Positions 8,789 through 17,953 of a stretch of 64,000 bases of DNA are shown piece by piece. The position numbers were made by a program, and so were the translations under genes. The DNA is from Isosphaeraceae bacterium EP7. Lineage in GTDB: Bacteria > Planctomycetota > Planctomycetia > Isosphaerales > Isosphaeraceae. The stretch lies in assembly GCA_038400315.1 (NCBI GenBank), contig CP151667.1:5219174-5283173 (forward strand). The letters run 5' to 3'. Each line of letters begins with the position of its first letter. The first letter of the stretch is position 1. A model generated the notes under the pieces. The model saw only the letters and a list, made by a program, of their open reading frames with translations, searched no databases and was not told the origin of the DNA.

Positions 8789-9664
8789 TCATTCCCAGCC
8801 CGAGGCCAGGGCCATCAGGCCCACGCCGGCGAGCAACGCGGCCGACAGCTTGAGTCGATCGTGAGCGTGGAACTGGAGTTCCGGCAGCAGGTCGCTCAGC
8901 GCGATGCACAAGAATGTGCCCGCGGAGAAGGCCAATGCATTGGCCGTCAAGGCGTCCGACTTGCCGGGGCCGGTGAGCCCGATTCCCGCGAAGAAAAGCA
9001 GCACTCCCAGCGGGATCATCAGGGAGAAGCCCAGGTTGACCGTGTGGACCACGTTGCGTGGGACGCCCGCGCGGAGCATCAGGCTGACGATCGTCAGGGC
9101 GTCGGCCGGCTTGTGGAGCACGGTCGCGAGGAAGACGCCCCACGAAGTCATCCCCAGCCTCGTATCGCCGAGCGCATTGTCTGCGGCCACGGCGCTGGCC
9201 AGGGCGATCCCACCGGCGATTGTGTGGGCGGTCAGGCCGATCGCGGCAGCCCCCCAGTGGAGCGAAACTCCCTTGGTCCCCGGCCCGATGCCGCCTGGAG
9301 CAGCCTCGTCGACGAGCCCTGCGGCATGCCCGCGGCCGTCGCCATGCTCGTGGAGATGCGTCGGGCAGGGCTCGTGCGGGTCGGCCGGCGCTTCGTGATG
9401 GTGGAACGCGAAGAAGCGTTCCAGGAAGAAGAGCGAGAGCAGGCCCGCGGCCGTCCAGGCGAGCGCATTCTGATCGCCGCCGCCGGCCAGCTCGATGGCC
9501 TCGGGCAGCATGTGGAAGAAAACGGCTCCTAGCATCGTCCCAGCGGCGAAGCTCAGGTAGACCTGGAGCCTGGTGTGAGTGAGCGAGGCGGCCAGGGGGA
9601 AGCAGCCCCCGAAGAGGCTCGCCACGACCACCGAGACGCTGAAGAGCGCAAGCCGGGCCACCAT
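8789..9664 (-). CDS. ZIP family metal transporter
   Basis: A 291-residue integral membrane protein with about eight hydrophobic segments. ZIP signatures are visible: HMLPEAIELAGG in the first half, a His-rich cytoplasmic loop (FHHHEAP, HLHEHGDGRGH), and the paired metal-binding helices ALGLTAHTIAGGIALA-like and FLATVLHKPADALTI. It should carry Zn2+ or a similar divalent cation across the inner membrane. The ATG at 9664 gives a standard N-terminal membrane helix; a longer upstream open frame is Arg/Pro-rich and unlikely. It converges on the FKBP gene. Confidence 0.9.
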   Translation of the reverse strand: MVARLALFSVSVVVASLFGGCFPLAASLTHTRLQVYLSFAAGTMLGAVFFHMLPEAIELAGGGDQNALAWTAAGLLSLFFLERFFAFHHHEAPADPHEPCPTHLHEHGDGRGHAAGLVDEAAPGGIGPGTKGVSLHWGAAAIGLTAHTIAGGIALASAVAADNALGDTRLGMTSWGVFLATVLHKPADALTIVSLMLRAGVPRNVVHTVNLGFSLMIPLGVLLFFAGIGLTGPGKSDALTANALAFSAGTFLCIALSDLLPELQFHAHDRLKLSAALLAGVGLMALASGWE

Positions 9665-9888
9665 CGAACGAACTCCAAGCCGGCATCGATCGGTCGGAGG
9701 GGCGCCGCCCGTAGTCCGCCGCAAGCCGGTCCATTCGCGGGCACACCGGAGCTGTTGCCGGCTTCCCGGAGAAATCCACGACCGAATGTTCCCGGCCACG
9801 CCGGGAGGTCGAGGAACCTCGACGAATCGAGGACGATCGCCGGAACCCCGGGGCCGCGTTCGGCCCTGGGTCCCGGAATCTGCCCGCG

Positions 9889-10080
9889 TCAGGCGGGGCG
9901 CAGGGGGCCCGACTGGCCGGGGGCGAGTCTGCGATATTTGGTCTTGGGCAGGTTGTAGACGCCCTTCTCGGGGGTCCACTTGTCGTCCTCTTGCAGCAGG
10001 GCCATCCGCTCGGCCCGCTTCAGGACGTTGCGGGACCTGGCCAGGCCGCCCGCCTTCTTCAAGCTCTTGTCAATCGACAT
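9889..10080 (-). CDS. Small basic protein (Planctomycetes/Verrucomicrobia/Chlamydiae type)
   Basis: A 63-residue Lys/Arg-rich protein that opens MSIDKSLKKAGGLARSRNVL, continues RAERMALL, and ends with K-W-T-P...GVYNLPKTK. This matches the short 'small basic protein' family of the PVC bacteria (TIGR04137 as I recall it), which has no established function. The usual length is about 50-60 residues, so it looks complete. The ATG at 10080 is set by this conserved opening. It is a useful lineage marker for the window. Confidence 0.85.
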   Translation of the reverse strand: MSIDKSLKKAGGLARSRNVLKRAERMALLQEDDKWTPEKGVYNLPKTKYRRLAPGQSGPLRPA

Positions 10081-10270
10081 CGACCCCGACTCCCTCGCAA
10101 GCGACCCGGACACGGCCCGGCCTCGGTCATCGAAATGCGGGTGGCATCCTCGACCCGGCCGGCCGTCGAAACGAAGCGAACATTGTGTCACCCGCGGCAG
10201 ATCGATGCAAGCCGAACCCTTGAGCACGTTAAGCCCGATGTGCCGCGGAGGCCGGCCCGTCGACGCACGA

Positions 10271-10299
10271 AGGCCGCCGGGGAGAGTCCCCGGCGGCCT
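10271..10299 (-). terminator. Terminator hairpin after the secretin gene
   Basis: A perfect 13-base stem, AGGCCGCCGGGGA / TCCCCGGCGGCCT, with a three-base loop lies 45 bases beyond the stop of the leftward secretin-like gene. It has no strong U-tract, as is common in high-GC genomes. Confidence 0.6.
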
Positions 10300-10343
10300 G
10301 CCGCGTTGAGAAGAGTCAACCTGAGCCCGGCGGGCCCTCCACG

Positions 10344-13300
10344 TCAGTTGGAGAGCGTCGGCGGGATGCCCAGCTTCTCTTCCTCCTCCTCGAGGATCAC
10401 GATCCGGGGGGTGACCATGAGCATGAGGCTCTCAGTCGTCCGCCCGATCCCGATGTTGCGGAACAGGCGGTTGATCAGCGGGGTCTTGGCCAGCACGGGA
10501 ACGCCGTACTCCTTGCGTTCCTCACGCATCCGCTTCACACCACCCAGGAGAACCGTACCGCCGTCGGGCACGGTCACCGTGGTGCTGATCTGCGTGATGG
10601 TGATCACCGGCAGCTGAATCTGGCCGGTGATCGACCCGCCGCCGCCGGCGAGGCCGAAGCTTGCCACCGCGGCGGGGACCGGGAAGGTCTGGAACTCCGC
10701 GAAGGTCTGGAACGTCGGGGACATCGTCAGCCGGACGTAACGGCGGTCGGAGGAGACGACCGGGGTCACGCTCAGGAAGACGCCGTCGAGAAGCGGGGCG
10801 GGGGTCGGCAGGAAGGCGACCGAGCCGGCACCCACGACCGGGGTGACCTGGGCGACGTAGTAACGCGTCACGCTGTCGGTGATCGAGGCGAACGCACCGT
10901 TGAACGTCGTGATCTTGGGGGCCTGCACGATGTTCGACCGGGTGTCGCCCTGGGCGGCCGTGAGGAAGAGGAAGACCTCAAGGTCGCTGAGGAACGAGAT
11001 GCCGAAGGTCGCACCGGCGTTGGTCAGGGCGTTGAACGGCGAGATCAGGTTGGCACTCCCCTGGGTGAAGGGGATGGCCAGGTCCGGCGTAATGTTGCCC
11101 GGATCGCCCGAGCTTGCCCGGCCGACGACCAACGGGGCGTTGTTGCCGTAAGCGTGGTCTCGCTGGGTGTTGAGGATGTAGGGCTGAACTCCGGTCCCAC
11201 CGCCGGCTCCGCCCGCGGCCCCGCCGCCCGTGCCGAGCCCGCCGCCGACGCCGCCGACGCCGCCGGCCGCTCCGCCGCCGACTCCGCCGCCCGTGCCGCC
11301 GCCACCGACGCCGCCGCCGGTCCCGGCGTTACCGCCGATACCGCCCGTGCCGCCCGTGCCGCCACCGACGCCACCCGTGCCGCCGCCGACGCCGCCCGTG
11401 CCACCGCCTGCGGTGAATCCGGAGCCGTTGGGGATGGCGAAGGACGACTTCTTGCCGACGACGTCGGACTGGATGTTGAAGTCGAAGTCGACCCCGATCT
11501 CCTCGAAGAAGCTGTCACTGACGGTGATGAACCGGACTTCGATCGACACCTGCAGGTCCTGCAACTTACGGAGCTGGCGGAGCAGGTCTTCGATCTCGCC
11601 GTGCACCTCCGCCGTGTGGCGGATGATCAGGCTGATGCTGAGGAAGAAGGGCATGATCGAGCCGACCGGCTCGGGCGTGTCATTCAAGCCGCCCGCACCG
11701 CCGAACCCGCCGCCCAGCCCGTAGGCTGCGCTGTTCTCCTTGCCATTCTCGTCGTACACCCTCCAGGTGCCCGGCGCGACTGACGCGACGATCAGCTGGA
11801 TGAGCGGGGTCATGTCGGCGTTGGGCCGTTCACCGACCACCGGGGTGGTGCTGTTGTCCGCCATGCCGCCGACGGGCATCGCGAAGTTGGGGACCTTCTG
11901 ACCGTCGCCGCCGACGGCCGCGGCCGCCTGGTCGGGGCTGAGGGGGCCCTTCACCGGCATGACCAGGTCGCCGACATAGTGCGGCTGGGCGTAGGTAGCC
12001 TGAGTCATCGACTGAGGGCTGGTGATCATCAGCACGTCGTCGGTGACCTTGTAGGTCAGGCCGAGCGGGCCGAGCAGCAGCTTCAGGGCGCTCTTCAGGC
12101 GGATGTTGTTGACCTGAAGGTTGACGGGAGACTCGTTGGTCAGCCCCTCTTCCATCAGGGCCTTGCTGTCGGTGACGATGTTCAGGCCCGTGTACTTGCG
12201 GAGGAAGTCCACCGCCTCGCTCAGGGGCTGGTTGGCCATGTTCAGCGAGATCGACTCACCCAGCTTGGACTCGATGTCCAGGGTGCGCTGGTCACGCTTG
12301 GGAGCGGTGCGGGCCAGGAATTCGCGGCGACGCTTGGTGAGGTCGCCGAAGTCCTTGGCGAAGGCGAAGCCCTTCATCTGGACTTCGGGGTCCATGATGC
12401 TGGCGGCGTCGGCCTCCTGGAAGGCGACCATCGCACCCGCTTCCTTGTCACGCTTGATCTCCTCGTCCCGGGTGTAGCTCCGCTGGACGCGGGCCTTCCA
12501 GGCGATGGCGGTCGCGGTGACGTCGGTGGGATCGATTTCCACGGCGCGGCGGGCGAGGGTCTCGGCCTCCGCGTACTTGCCGTCGGCCAGGGCCTTCTGG
12601 GCCTTGTCCATCAGGCCCTTCATCTGCTCCTTCTTGGCCTTGTCGGCCTCGAGGATCCGCAGCCGCTTCCGCTCGATCTCGGCGCGGAAGGTCTTATCCT
12701 TCATCTTAACGTCGAAGGAGACCTTGTCCTTCTTGGCCAGCTCGATGGCGACCTCGAGCCTGCGGTTCATGGTCTTGGCGACCGAGGCGTCGATGTCGGC
12801 GGCCTTGACGGCCTCCCGCATCTCTTCGAGGGCCTTGATGGCCTTCTCGGGGTCGGTCTCGAGCAGGCGACGAGCCTCGGCGACCTTGGTGCCGACCTCG
12901 GCGTTCAGCTTCTGGGCGGCCAGGGCGTGGGCGTCGTCGCGGGCCAGGTCGGAGGCGGTTGCCTTGCCGGCGGGCTCGCCGTCCTTGGGCAGGGTGGCCA
13001 GCAGCTGCTGGACCTTCTGCGTGGTGGACTCGTCGATGGTGACGCCGCTGTTGGACAGCTCATTCAGGAGGGCACGGGCCCGGGAGGTGTCGCCCTTGCG
13101 GACGGCGTCGAGGGCGGCCTCGTACAGGCTGAGGGCACCACCCTGCTCGGAGAGGGCGATCTGGGCGATCAGCTCGTCGGCCGGGCCGTCGACCCCGCCG
13201 GCGGCCTTGGCCTGGGCGGCCTTGGCCTTAGCCTCGGCGAAGTTGCCCGCACCCAGCATCATCGTGGACTGTTCCAGCAGGACCTCGCCGGGCGAGGTGC

Positions 13301-14528
13301 CCGCGGGGGCCGCCGGTGCGGCTTCAGGGGCGTCGGTCGCGGGCGGGGCGACCGCGTCGGGGACGGCCAACGCAGCCGGGGCATCCAGCGGGGCCGGTGC
13401 CTCGGGGGTGGTCAGCGTCAGGGGCGCGGCGGCCACGTCCTCGGCGGTGGCCTGAACCTGGCGGACGGCCGGGTCGCTCGGCGTGGCGAACTTCGCCACG
13501 ACGGCGTCGCGGGAGGCGACCAGTTCCTGAGTCGGGGAGGCACCGCGAGCGCGGGCCATCTCGACGTCGTGCAGCACAGCTTCGGCGCGGTCGGCGTTCA
13601 GGGCCGGGGTCACGTCCATCAGCTGGGCCTTGCGGGCCTTCGTCTCGGCGTCGTCGAACTTGCCGGCCGCGACCAGCTCGCGGGACTCCTTCACCAGCAT
13701 CTCGTAGATGGCCAGGCTCGGCAGGTTCTTGGCCGACGTGTTGCGAGCCAGGTCACGCTTACGCAGGGCACGGGCGGCGGAGGCGACCTTCGCGGGGCTG
13801 TCCTCGACCAGGCCGTAGCTCAGGTTCCAGGTGCCAACCTCCAAGGCCAGGGCCTCGGCCTTCTCGTAGTCGTCCTTCGAGAGGAGCGTGCGGGCTTCCT
13901 TCAGCTTGGCGCGGGCCGCGACCTTCGCCTGGCGGGCGTCGGTCGGCTTCGCCGAGCCGCTCGCCGTCGGGCTGCCCGTCTTGGGCCTCGCCTTGGCCAG
14001 GGCCTCGGCGACCCGCGTCGGGGTGTCTCCGAAGAGGCCCCACTTGACGTTGAGGGCGCGGGCCTCGTTGAGCTTCTGCTCGGCCGCGTCATAATTGCCC
14101 GCACCGATCTGCTCGCGGGACGAGCGGAGCAGCCAGTCGGCTTTCTGCTTCGCGTCGGCCGTCGAGGTTCGGGGCTCGGCCGTGACGGTGGCCGCCGGGC
14201 TCGAGGGGCTCGGCGTCGTGGTCACCGTCGAGGCGGGAACCACCGCGGAGTCGGTCGGGGCCGGCATCTTGCTGAGGTAGTCGTCGAGGACGACCAGCTC
14301 ATTGGGGGTTAGCTGATCCCGATAGTCGGAGGCGGCCTTGAAATACTTCGCCGCGAGCGCGGACTGGCCCTTGTTGAAGAGCTGTGCCCCGGCCTCGAGG
14401 TACTTTGACGGTGGCACGGGTGCGGCCGGCCGCGTTGCCGGTGTGGCAGCATCGGGGGGCGCGCCATCCGTGGGCGCTCCCCAAGCGCCGAGAATCAAGA
14501 GGATTGCAGTCGTTCTGAGACTTCCCAA
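10344..14528 (-). CDS. Large TPR/coiled-coil protein with C-terminal secretin domain
   Basis: A 1394-residue exported protein. I place the start at TTG 14528 because a perfect AAGGAGGT lies four bases upstream and the product then opens with a signal peptide (LRTTAILLILGAWGAPTDGA). Upstream in-frame starts would bury that signal. Residues about 30-740 are Ala/Lys-rich helical repeats of TPR-like type (for example YFKAASDYRDQL, YAEAETLARRAVEIDP). About 755-840 is an STN/secretin N-domain (PLSEAVDFLRKYTGLNIV). Another N-domain follows near 1000 (HGEIEDLLRQLRKLQDLQVSIEVRFITV). After a Gly-rich insert, the secretin core ends with VPDGGTVLLGG and KTPLINRLF. It should form or belong to an outer-membrane ring of the type II/IV secretion class. 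No other secretion genes adjoin it. Confidence 0.85.
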   Translation of the reverse strand: MGSLRTTAILLILGAWGAPTDGAPPDAATPATRPAAPVPPSKYLEAGAQLFNKGQSALAAKYFKAASDYRDQLTPNELVVLDDYLSKMPAPTDSAVVPASTVTTTPSPSSPAATVTAEPRTSTADAKQKADWLLRSSREQIGAGNYDAAEQKLNEARALNVKWGLFGDTPTRVAEALAKARPKTGSPTASGSAKPTDARQAKVAARAKLKEARTLLSKDDYEKAEALALEVGTWNLSYGLVEDSPAKVASAARALRKRDLARNTSAKNLPSLAIYEMLVKESRELVAAGKFDDAETKARKAQLMDVTPALNADRAEAVLHDVEMARARGASPTQELVASRDAVVAKFATPSDPAVRQVQATAEDVAAAPLTLTTPEAPAPLDAPAALAVPDAVAPPATDAPEAAPAAPAGTSPGEVLLEQSTMMLGAGNFAEAKAKAAQAKAAGGVDGPADELIAQIALSEQGGALSLYEAALDAVRKGDTSRARALLNELSNSGVTIDESTTQKVQQLLATLPKDGEPAGKATASDLARDDAHALAAQKLNAEVGTKVAEARRLLETDPEKAIKALEEMREAVKAADIDASVAKTMNRRLEVAIELAKKDKVSFDVKMKDKTFRAEIERKRLRILEADKAKKEQMKGLMDKAQKALADGKYAEAETLARRAVEIDPTDVTATAIAWKARVQRSYTRDEEIKRDKEAGAMVAFQEADAASIMDPEVQMKGFAFAKDFGDLTKRRREFLARTAPKRDQRTLDIESKLGESISLNMANQPLSEAVDFLRKYTGLNIVTDSKALMEEGLTNESPVNLQVNNIRLKSALKLLLGPLGLTYKVTDDVLMITSPQSMTQATYAQPHYVGDLVMPVKGPLSPDQAAAAVGGDGQKVPNFAMPVGGMADNSTTPVVGERPNADMTPLIQLIVASVAPGTWRVYDENGKENSAAYGLGGGFGGAGGLNDTPEPVGSIMPFFLSISLIIRHTAEVHGEIEDLLRQLRKLQDLQVSIEVRFITVSDSFFEEIGVDFDFNIQSDVVGKKSSFAIPNGSGFTAGGGTGGVGGGTGGVGGGTGGTGGIGGNAGTGGGVGGGGTGGGVGGGAAGGVGGVGGGLGTGGGAAGGAGGGTGVQPYILNTQRDHAYGNNAPLVVGRASSGDPGNITPDLAIPFTQGSANLISPFNALTNAGATFGISFLSDLEVFLFLTAAQGDTRSNIVQAPKITTFNGAFASITDSVTRYYVAQVTPVVGAGSVAFLPTPAPLLDGVFLSVTPVVSSDRRYVRLTMSPTFQTFAEFQTFPVPAAVASFGLAGGGGSITGQIQLPVITITQISTTVTVPDGGTVLLGGVKRMREERKEYGVPVLAKTPLINRLFRNIGIGRTTESLMLMVTPRIVILEEEEEKLGIPPTLSN
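11190..11410 (-). repeat. Glycine-rich low-complexity tract inside the secretin-like gene
   Basis: About 220 bases encode roughly residues 1040-1113 of the secretin-like protein as imperfect GGGTGGVGG and GGTGGIGG units. The DNA is an irregular GCC/CCG/CCA repeat. It sits between the N-domains and the beta-barrel core and probably forms a flexible, disordered linker. Such tracts tend to vary in length by slippage. Confidence 0.75.
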
Positions 14529-14756
14529 CGCGACCTCCTTCCGCCGCACGCTCAGACGATCGCCGACTTCCGTGGCGACGATCTCTGACGAGTCCAAGCG
14601 TGTGACACGTAATGTGCGAACCATTGCTCGGGCCATCGCCCGCAGGGGCGGCGGCTGTCGTACCCGGTTTCACCCGAGGTGCGGATGGGCGTCGGGGGTG
14701 ATTCAAGGGTGAGGAAACAGGGGACGCGTCCGGGGACGGGGGAAAGTCGGTGCGGA

Positions 14757-14785
14757 CAATTACTCCGATCGCAAGATCCGGTCAA
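14757..14785 (-). promoter_or_regulatory. Possible sigma-70 promoter for the secretin-like gene
   Basis: On the minus strand TTGACC (14785-14780) and TAATTG (14762-14757) are 17 bases apart. They would give a leader of about 220 bases before the TTG start at 14528. This is motif matching only. The rest of the 430-base divergent gap between 14529 and 14959 shows no gene. Confidence 0.35.
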
Positions 14786-14959
14786 CCTGAGTTATCGTCA
14801 CAACCGGCCACGGACTTTCCCTTTCCTCCCGATTCGATGACCCGATTTCCGGGAAAGTCGACAAACTCGCGCACGTCGCCGTCGAGGCGAAGAGCTATCT
14901 TAAAGCGGAATGGATTCGCCAGCCGAAGCGGTCCACCGATCGACCGGGAGCCGGACCCG

Positions 14960-15967
14960 ATGACGACCAACGCCATGCTCAGCCGCCGCGCCGCCCTCAT
15001 CACAGGTTTCGCCACGCTTGCCTCGCCGTTTTCCAGGCTCGCGCGTGCGGACGCGCCCGACGAGACGGCGAAGCCCTCGACGCTCGACGCGGCCGGGCAA
15101 CTCGATCAGGTCCGCGAGATCGCCCGCAAGGAGAAGCTGGGCAAGCTCCACCTCGTCAAGAGCACCCTCTTCCAGGTGATCGGCGACGGCGACGCCCAGT
15201 TCCTCCGCAACACGGCCATCGACTGCGAGGCGGTGGCGTTCGACTTCGTCGAACATTACCGGGCCAAGGGGTTCCACGTCACACCCCCCAAGCAGCACCT
15301 GACCGTCGTCGCAGCCTCCGGCCGGCGATCGTTCGTCGCGTTCCTGGGAGCCAACCCCGGCCCCAGCGTCGGCGGGATCTACGATCGGGCCTCCAACCGG
15401 CTCATCGTCTTCGACTTCCGACCGGAAGGAGAGTCGGCCCCGCTCCGGCCCGGTTACGCCAATATGCTGACCCTCGCCCACGAGGCCACCCACCAGCTCA
15501 CCTACAACACCGGCATCCTCTCGCGCGAGGCCGATAACCCCTACGCGATCGTCGAGGGGATGGCCATGTATGGCGAGGTCCGCAAGTTCAGCGGGAGCAC
15601 GCCCCCGGGCGGGATCAACAATATGCGGATGGAGGACCTGGTTCGCCAGCGAAGGCTCAAGGGCAACGACTGGATCCCCCTGGACCGGATGCTCCGCAAC
15701 GACGACGTCCTCCGTGGTGTCGTCGGTACCATCGACCGGCGCCTCCAAGGCTATTCCCAGAGCTGGCTCCTCGTCTATCACCTCATGTCCGACCCCCAAT
15801 TGCTCCCCCGCTTCCGCGACCTGCTCGAAGCCCTCAAAGGGACCGATCCCAGGGCCAACCCAGATCGCCTGGCGCTCTGCTCCAAGTATCTGGGGCCGAT
15901 CGACCGGCTCGACGCCGATTTGCAGGAACTGGCGATCCGCTTGCTGAAGCGCAACCCGGGAGCGTGA
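14960..15967 (+). CDS. Exported DUF1570-type putative metalloprotease
   Basis: A 335-residue protein with a twin-arginine-like signal (SRRAALITGFATLASPFSRLARA). The central HEATH motif in MLTLAHEATHQLTYN is the HExxH zinc site of the DUF1570 / peptidase-MA-like family, widespread in planctomycetes. The third ligand may be the glutamate in IVEGMAMYGE about 30 residues later. It probably acts outside the cytoplasmic membrane. The substrate is unknown. ATG 14960 is chosen because the signal starts there; the frame is open further upstream but is Arg/Ser/Pro-rich. Confidence 0.78.
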   Translation: MTTNAMLSRRAALITGFATLASPFSRLARADAPDETAKPSTLDAAGQLDQVREIARKEKLGKLHLVKSTLFQVIGDGDAQFLRNTAIDCEAVAFDFVEHYRAKGFHVTPPKQHLTVVAASGRRSFVAFLGANPGPSVGGIYDRASNRLIVFDFRPEGESAPLRPGYANMLTLAHEATHQLTYNTGILSREADNPYAIVEGMAMYGEVRKFSGSTPPGGINNMRMEDLVRQRRLKGNDWIPLDRMLRNDDVLRGVVGTIDRRLQGYSQSWLLVYHLMSDPQLLPRFRDLLEALKGTDPRANPDRLALCSKYLGPIDRLDADLQELAIRLLKRNPGA

Positions 15968-16143
15968 GTTCCGCCCGGCCGACTAACCACGCTCGCCCTC
16001 GAGAATCGTGGCCTTCCCTTTCGAGCGGGAAGTTCCCATGATCCAGCGGTCGCTCGGGAGAGGATCCGGAATTGCCCGGTCCGCTCGCGCCCGCCCCATT
16101 CGTTCGCAGGCTCAAGGACGGCAGCCCGTCCCGAGACGTGCTC

Positions 16144-16866
16144 ATGATATCGTTTTATAACCGCATCGCGGGCCGGAGCGTCGAACGCCTGGCCGCGCTC
16201 AGCGACAGCATCTTTTCCGTGGCGATGACCCTTCTCGTCCTGGACCTGCACGTCCCCGAGATCGCCAACGTCCATTCCGAGCACGATCTGTGGGTGGCGC
16301 TCACCGCACTCACACCCCGCCTGATCATGTTCGCCATGAGCTTCATCACGCTCGGCATCTTCTGGACGAGCCAGCAGACTCAGCTCAATCAGTTCGCCCA
16401 GTGCGACCGCCATCTCGCCTGGATCCACATGAGCTACCTCTTCGGCGTCTCGATCATGCCGTTCTCGACCAAGCTCCTGTCCGAGTTTCACGACTACCGG
16501 ATTGCCCTGGTCCTTTACTGGCTCAACATTCTCTCACTCGGACTTCTGCTGCTCACGAGCTGGGCCTATGCCACCGGGGCCGGCCACCTCAAGCCCGGCA
16601 TCGACCCTCAAATCCGACCGGCCATCTACAATCGGCTTATCAGCTCGCAACTGCTCTATGCCCTGGGGGCCCTGCTCTGCCTGTTTGACAACGCCTTCAG
16701 TATTGGCTTCATCATCCTGATCCAGCTCGCCTATGCCTTCGGCCCGGGACTTCGAGGAATCAGGCTGTTCTCCGAGTCCGCGACCGAACCGACCCCTGCC
16801 GGCCGAATCCCGACCGTGGACGAGGCATTCTCGCAAAGCCCGCCGACTCAAGGCCCTCGTTCCTAG
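16144..16866 (+). CDS. TMEM175/DUF1211-like ion channel
   Basis: A 240-residue membrane protein with about six hydrophobic segments. Its first segment, RLAALSDSIFSVAMTLLVLDL, matches the hallmark FSD-containing helix of the TMEM175 (DUF1211) family. Bacterial members form potassium-conducting channels. The rest (FITLGIFWTSQQTQLNQF, WIHMSYLFGVSIMPFSTKLL) fits the six-helix fold. The start could be TTG 16072, which adds 24 residues. ATG 16144 gives the usual short N-terminus but has a weak ribosome-binding site. Confidence 0.82.
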   Translation: MISFYNRIAGRSVERLAALSDSIFSVAMTLLVLDLHVPEIANVHSEHDLWVALTALTPRLIMFAMSFITLGIFWTSQQTQLNQFAQCDRHLAWIHMSYLFGVSIMPFSTKLLSEFHDYRIALVLYWLNILSLGLLLLTSWAYATGAGHLKPGIDPQIRPAIYNRLISSQLLYALGALLCLFDNAFSIGFIILIQLAYAFGPGLRGIRLFSESATEPTPAGRIPTVDEAFSQSPPTQGPRS

Positions 16867-17017
16867 GCCCCGAATCAAGGTCCGCGAACCCAGGAGTAGC
16901 CCGAGACGGAAGGCCTTCCGGGCTGCACAAATCCTGGAACGACAAAATCGCCCCAATCCCCCCGCTCTTCCCAATTTTACGTGCTAGATTTGGGTGCCAA
17001 CACCAGGAGTGACACCC

Positions 17018-17314
17018 ATGATCTCGTCCGCACGCACTCAACCGACCGTCATGTCGACTCAGTCGGTCGATGAAGCCTCCGTCCCCGCCGAGCTCATGGC
17101 TTTGCGCGAGCGAATTGCCGCGCTTCCCGCAGAATGGACCAGGGATTTGCAGCCCCTCATTGATGAGGTCTGCGACGACGCCCGTTTCCGAGGCCGTGTG
17201 CTGGCCGTGGCAAAGGCCGCCCTGGAAAATCTCCACCTCGAACTTTCGGCCGCCAGATTCGATCTGGAAGTCACCCGTCGGGAACGTGATGCCCTGCGAC
17301 GGGGCGGACGTTGA
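17018..17314 (+). CDS. Small helical protein of unknown function
   Basis: A 98-residue, mostly helical, charged protein (ELMALRERIAALPAEW, AALENLHLELSAARFDLEVTRRERDALRR). The C-terminal 40 residues have heptad character and could form a coiled coil. I recognise no family. The ATG at 17018 follows AGGAG by eight bases, which makes it a credible gene. A GTG at 16994 would add eight residues. Confidence 0.55.
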   Translation: MISSARTQPTVMSTQSVDEASVPAELMALRERIAALPAEWTRDLQPLIDEVCDDARFRGRVLAVAKAALENLHLELSAARFDLEVTRRERDALRRGGR

Positions 17315-17515
17315 ATTTCGTCGGGCAGTTCGCGACTCCCTCAAGGGCTCATTCCAATCTGCGGGCGGCAGTGCGAATTCGAGGAACAGAACGTTGCTCG
17401 GGAAAGGCGGTGTTGCTGATCACGTCAATCATTCACACGGCGATCTCGTCCTGATCGGGCGTGCCGCCTCTGATTTCTCACCCTTGATCTTCCACGTTAC
17501 CTTGATGTCCCGACC

Positions 17516-17674
17516 TTAGCCTCCGTGCGACGCCCGGCCCCCGTTGCGGTCAATCTCTCGCTGGCCTTCGGGGTCCATCGCGGCGAACCCTAGGCGATTG
17601 TGCTCGGGGGCGCTTCGACTGAGTTCGTGGGCGGCGCGAGCGTTCCTGTGGCCCGGCTCGTTGTCACCTGCCTG
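17516..17674 (-). pseudogene. Second, decayed KGG unit, in frame after the KGG gene stop
   Basis: The 52 codons after the TAA at 17677-17675 stay open in the same frame until TAA 17518-17516. They read as another KGG unit: GHRNARAAHEL resembles SHRNGGAHEF of the intact gene, and LGFAAMDPEGQREIDRNG resembles RGFAAMDPEQQREIAREG. There is no start codon or ribosome-binding site of its own before the ATG in FAAM. It looks like the tail of a once longer repeat protein cut off by the stop, or a decayed tandem duplicate. Confidence 0.65.
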
Positions 17675-17953
17675 TTAACGCTTGGCAGCCTTCCGGTAAC
17701 GGTGTGTGGCCGACTCGTGGTGGGGCGTGGCGTCGTGGTGCGAAGCCTCGCCTCCTTTTCGTCCGATCTCCGCCATGTGCCGACGGTCCCGGCTCACGAC
17801 CTCGCCGCCGCGGCGACCGGCCTCGGACGCTTCCTGCGAGTCGAACTCGTGTGCCCCCCCATTGCGGTGCGAGGCGCGGCCGCCCTCCCTGGCAATCTCA
17901 CGCTGCTGTTCGGGATCCATCGCGGCAAAACCGCGTTTGCTCTTCTCAGCCAT
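17675..17953 (-). CDS. KGG-repeat stress-induced protein
   Basis: A 92-residue, very hydrophilic protein made of KGG-type repeats: KRGFAAMDPEQQREIAREGGRASH, then EASEAGRRGGEVVSRD and MAEIGRKGGEASHHD. This is the PF10685 family of general stress proteins (Bacillus GsiB, E. coli YciG), linked to desiccation or stationary-phase survival. The ATG at 17953 is followed by the conserved AEKSKRGFAAMDPE. It ends in a His/Arg-rich tail. A second KGG unit continues in frame beyond its stop. Confidence 0.88.
   Translation of the reverse strand: MAEKSKRGFAAMDPEQQREIAREGGRASHRNGGAHEFDSQEASEAGRRGGEVVSRDRRHMAEIGRKGGEASHHDATPHHESATHRYRKAAKR

Noticed and set aside
11190-11410. CRISPR-like or tandem repeat array
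   Set aside because: The repeat is a coding Gly-rich tract with irregular units and no spacers; no CRISPR array was seen in the window.
11979-14312. 777-residue open frame opposite the secretin-like gene
   Set aside because: It is the exact antisense of the coding frame in high-GC DNA, is Gly/Val/Leu/Asp-rich without domains, and has no ribosome-binding site.
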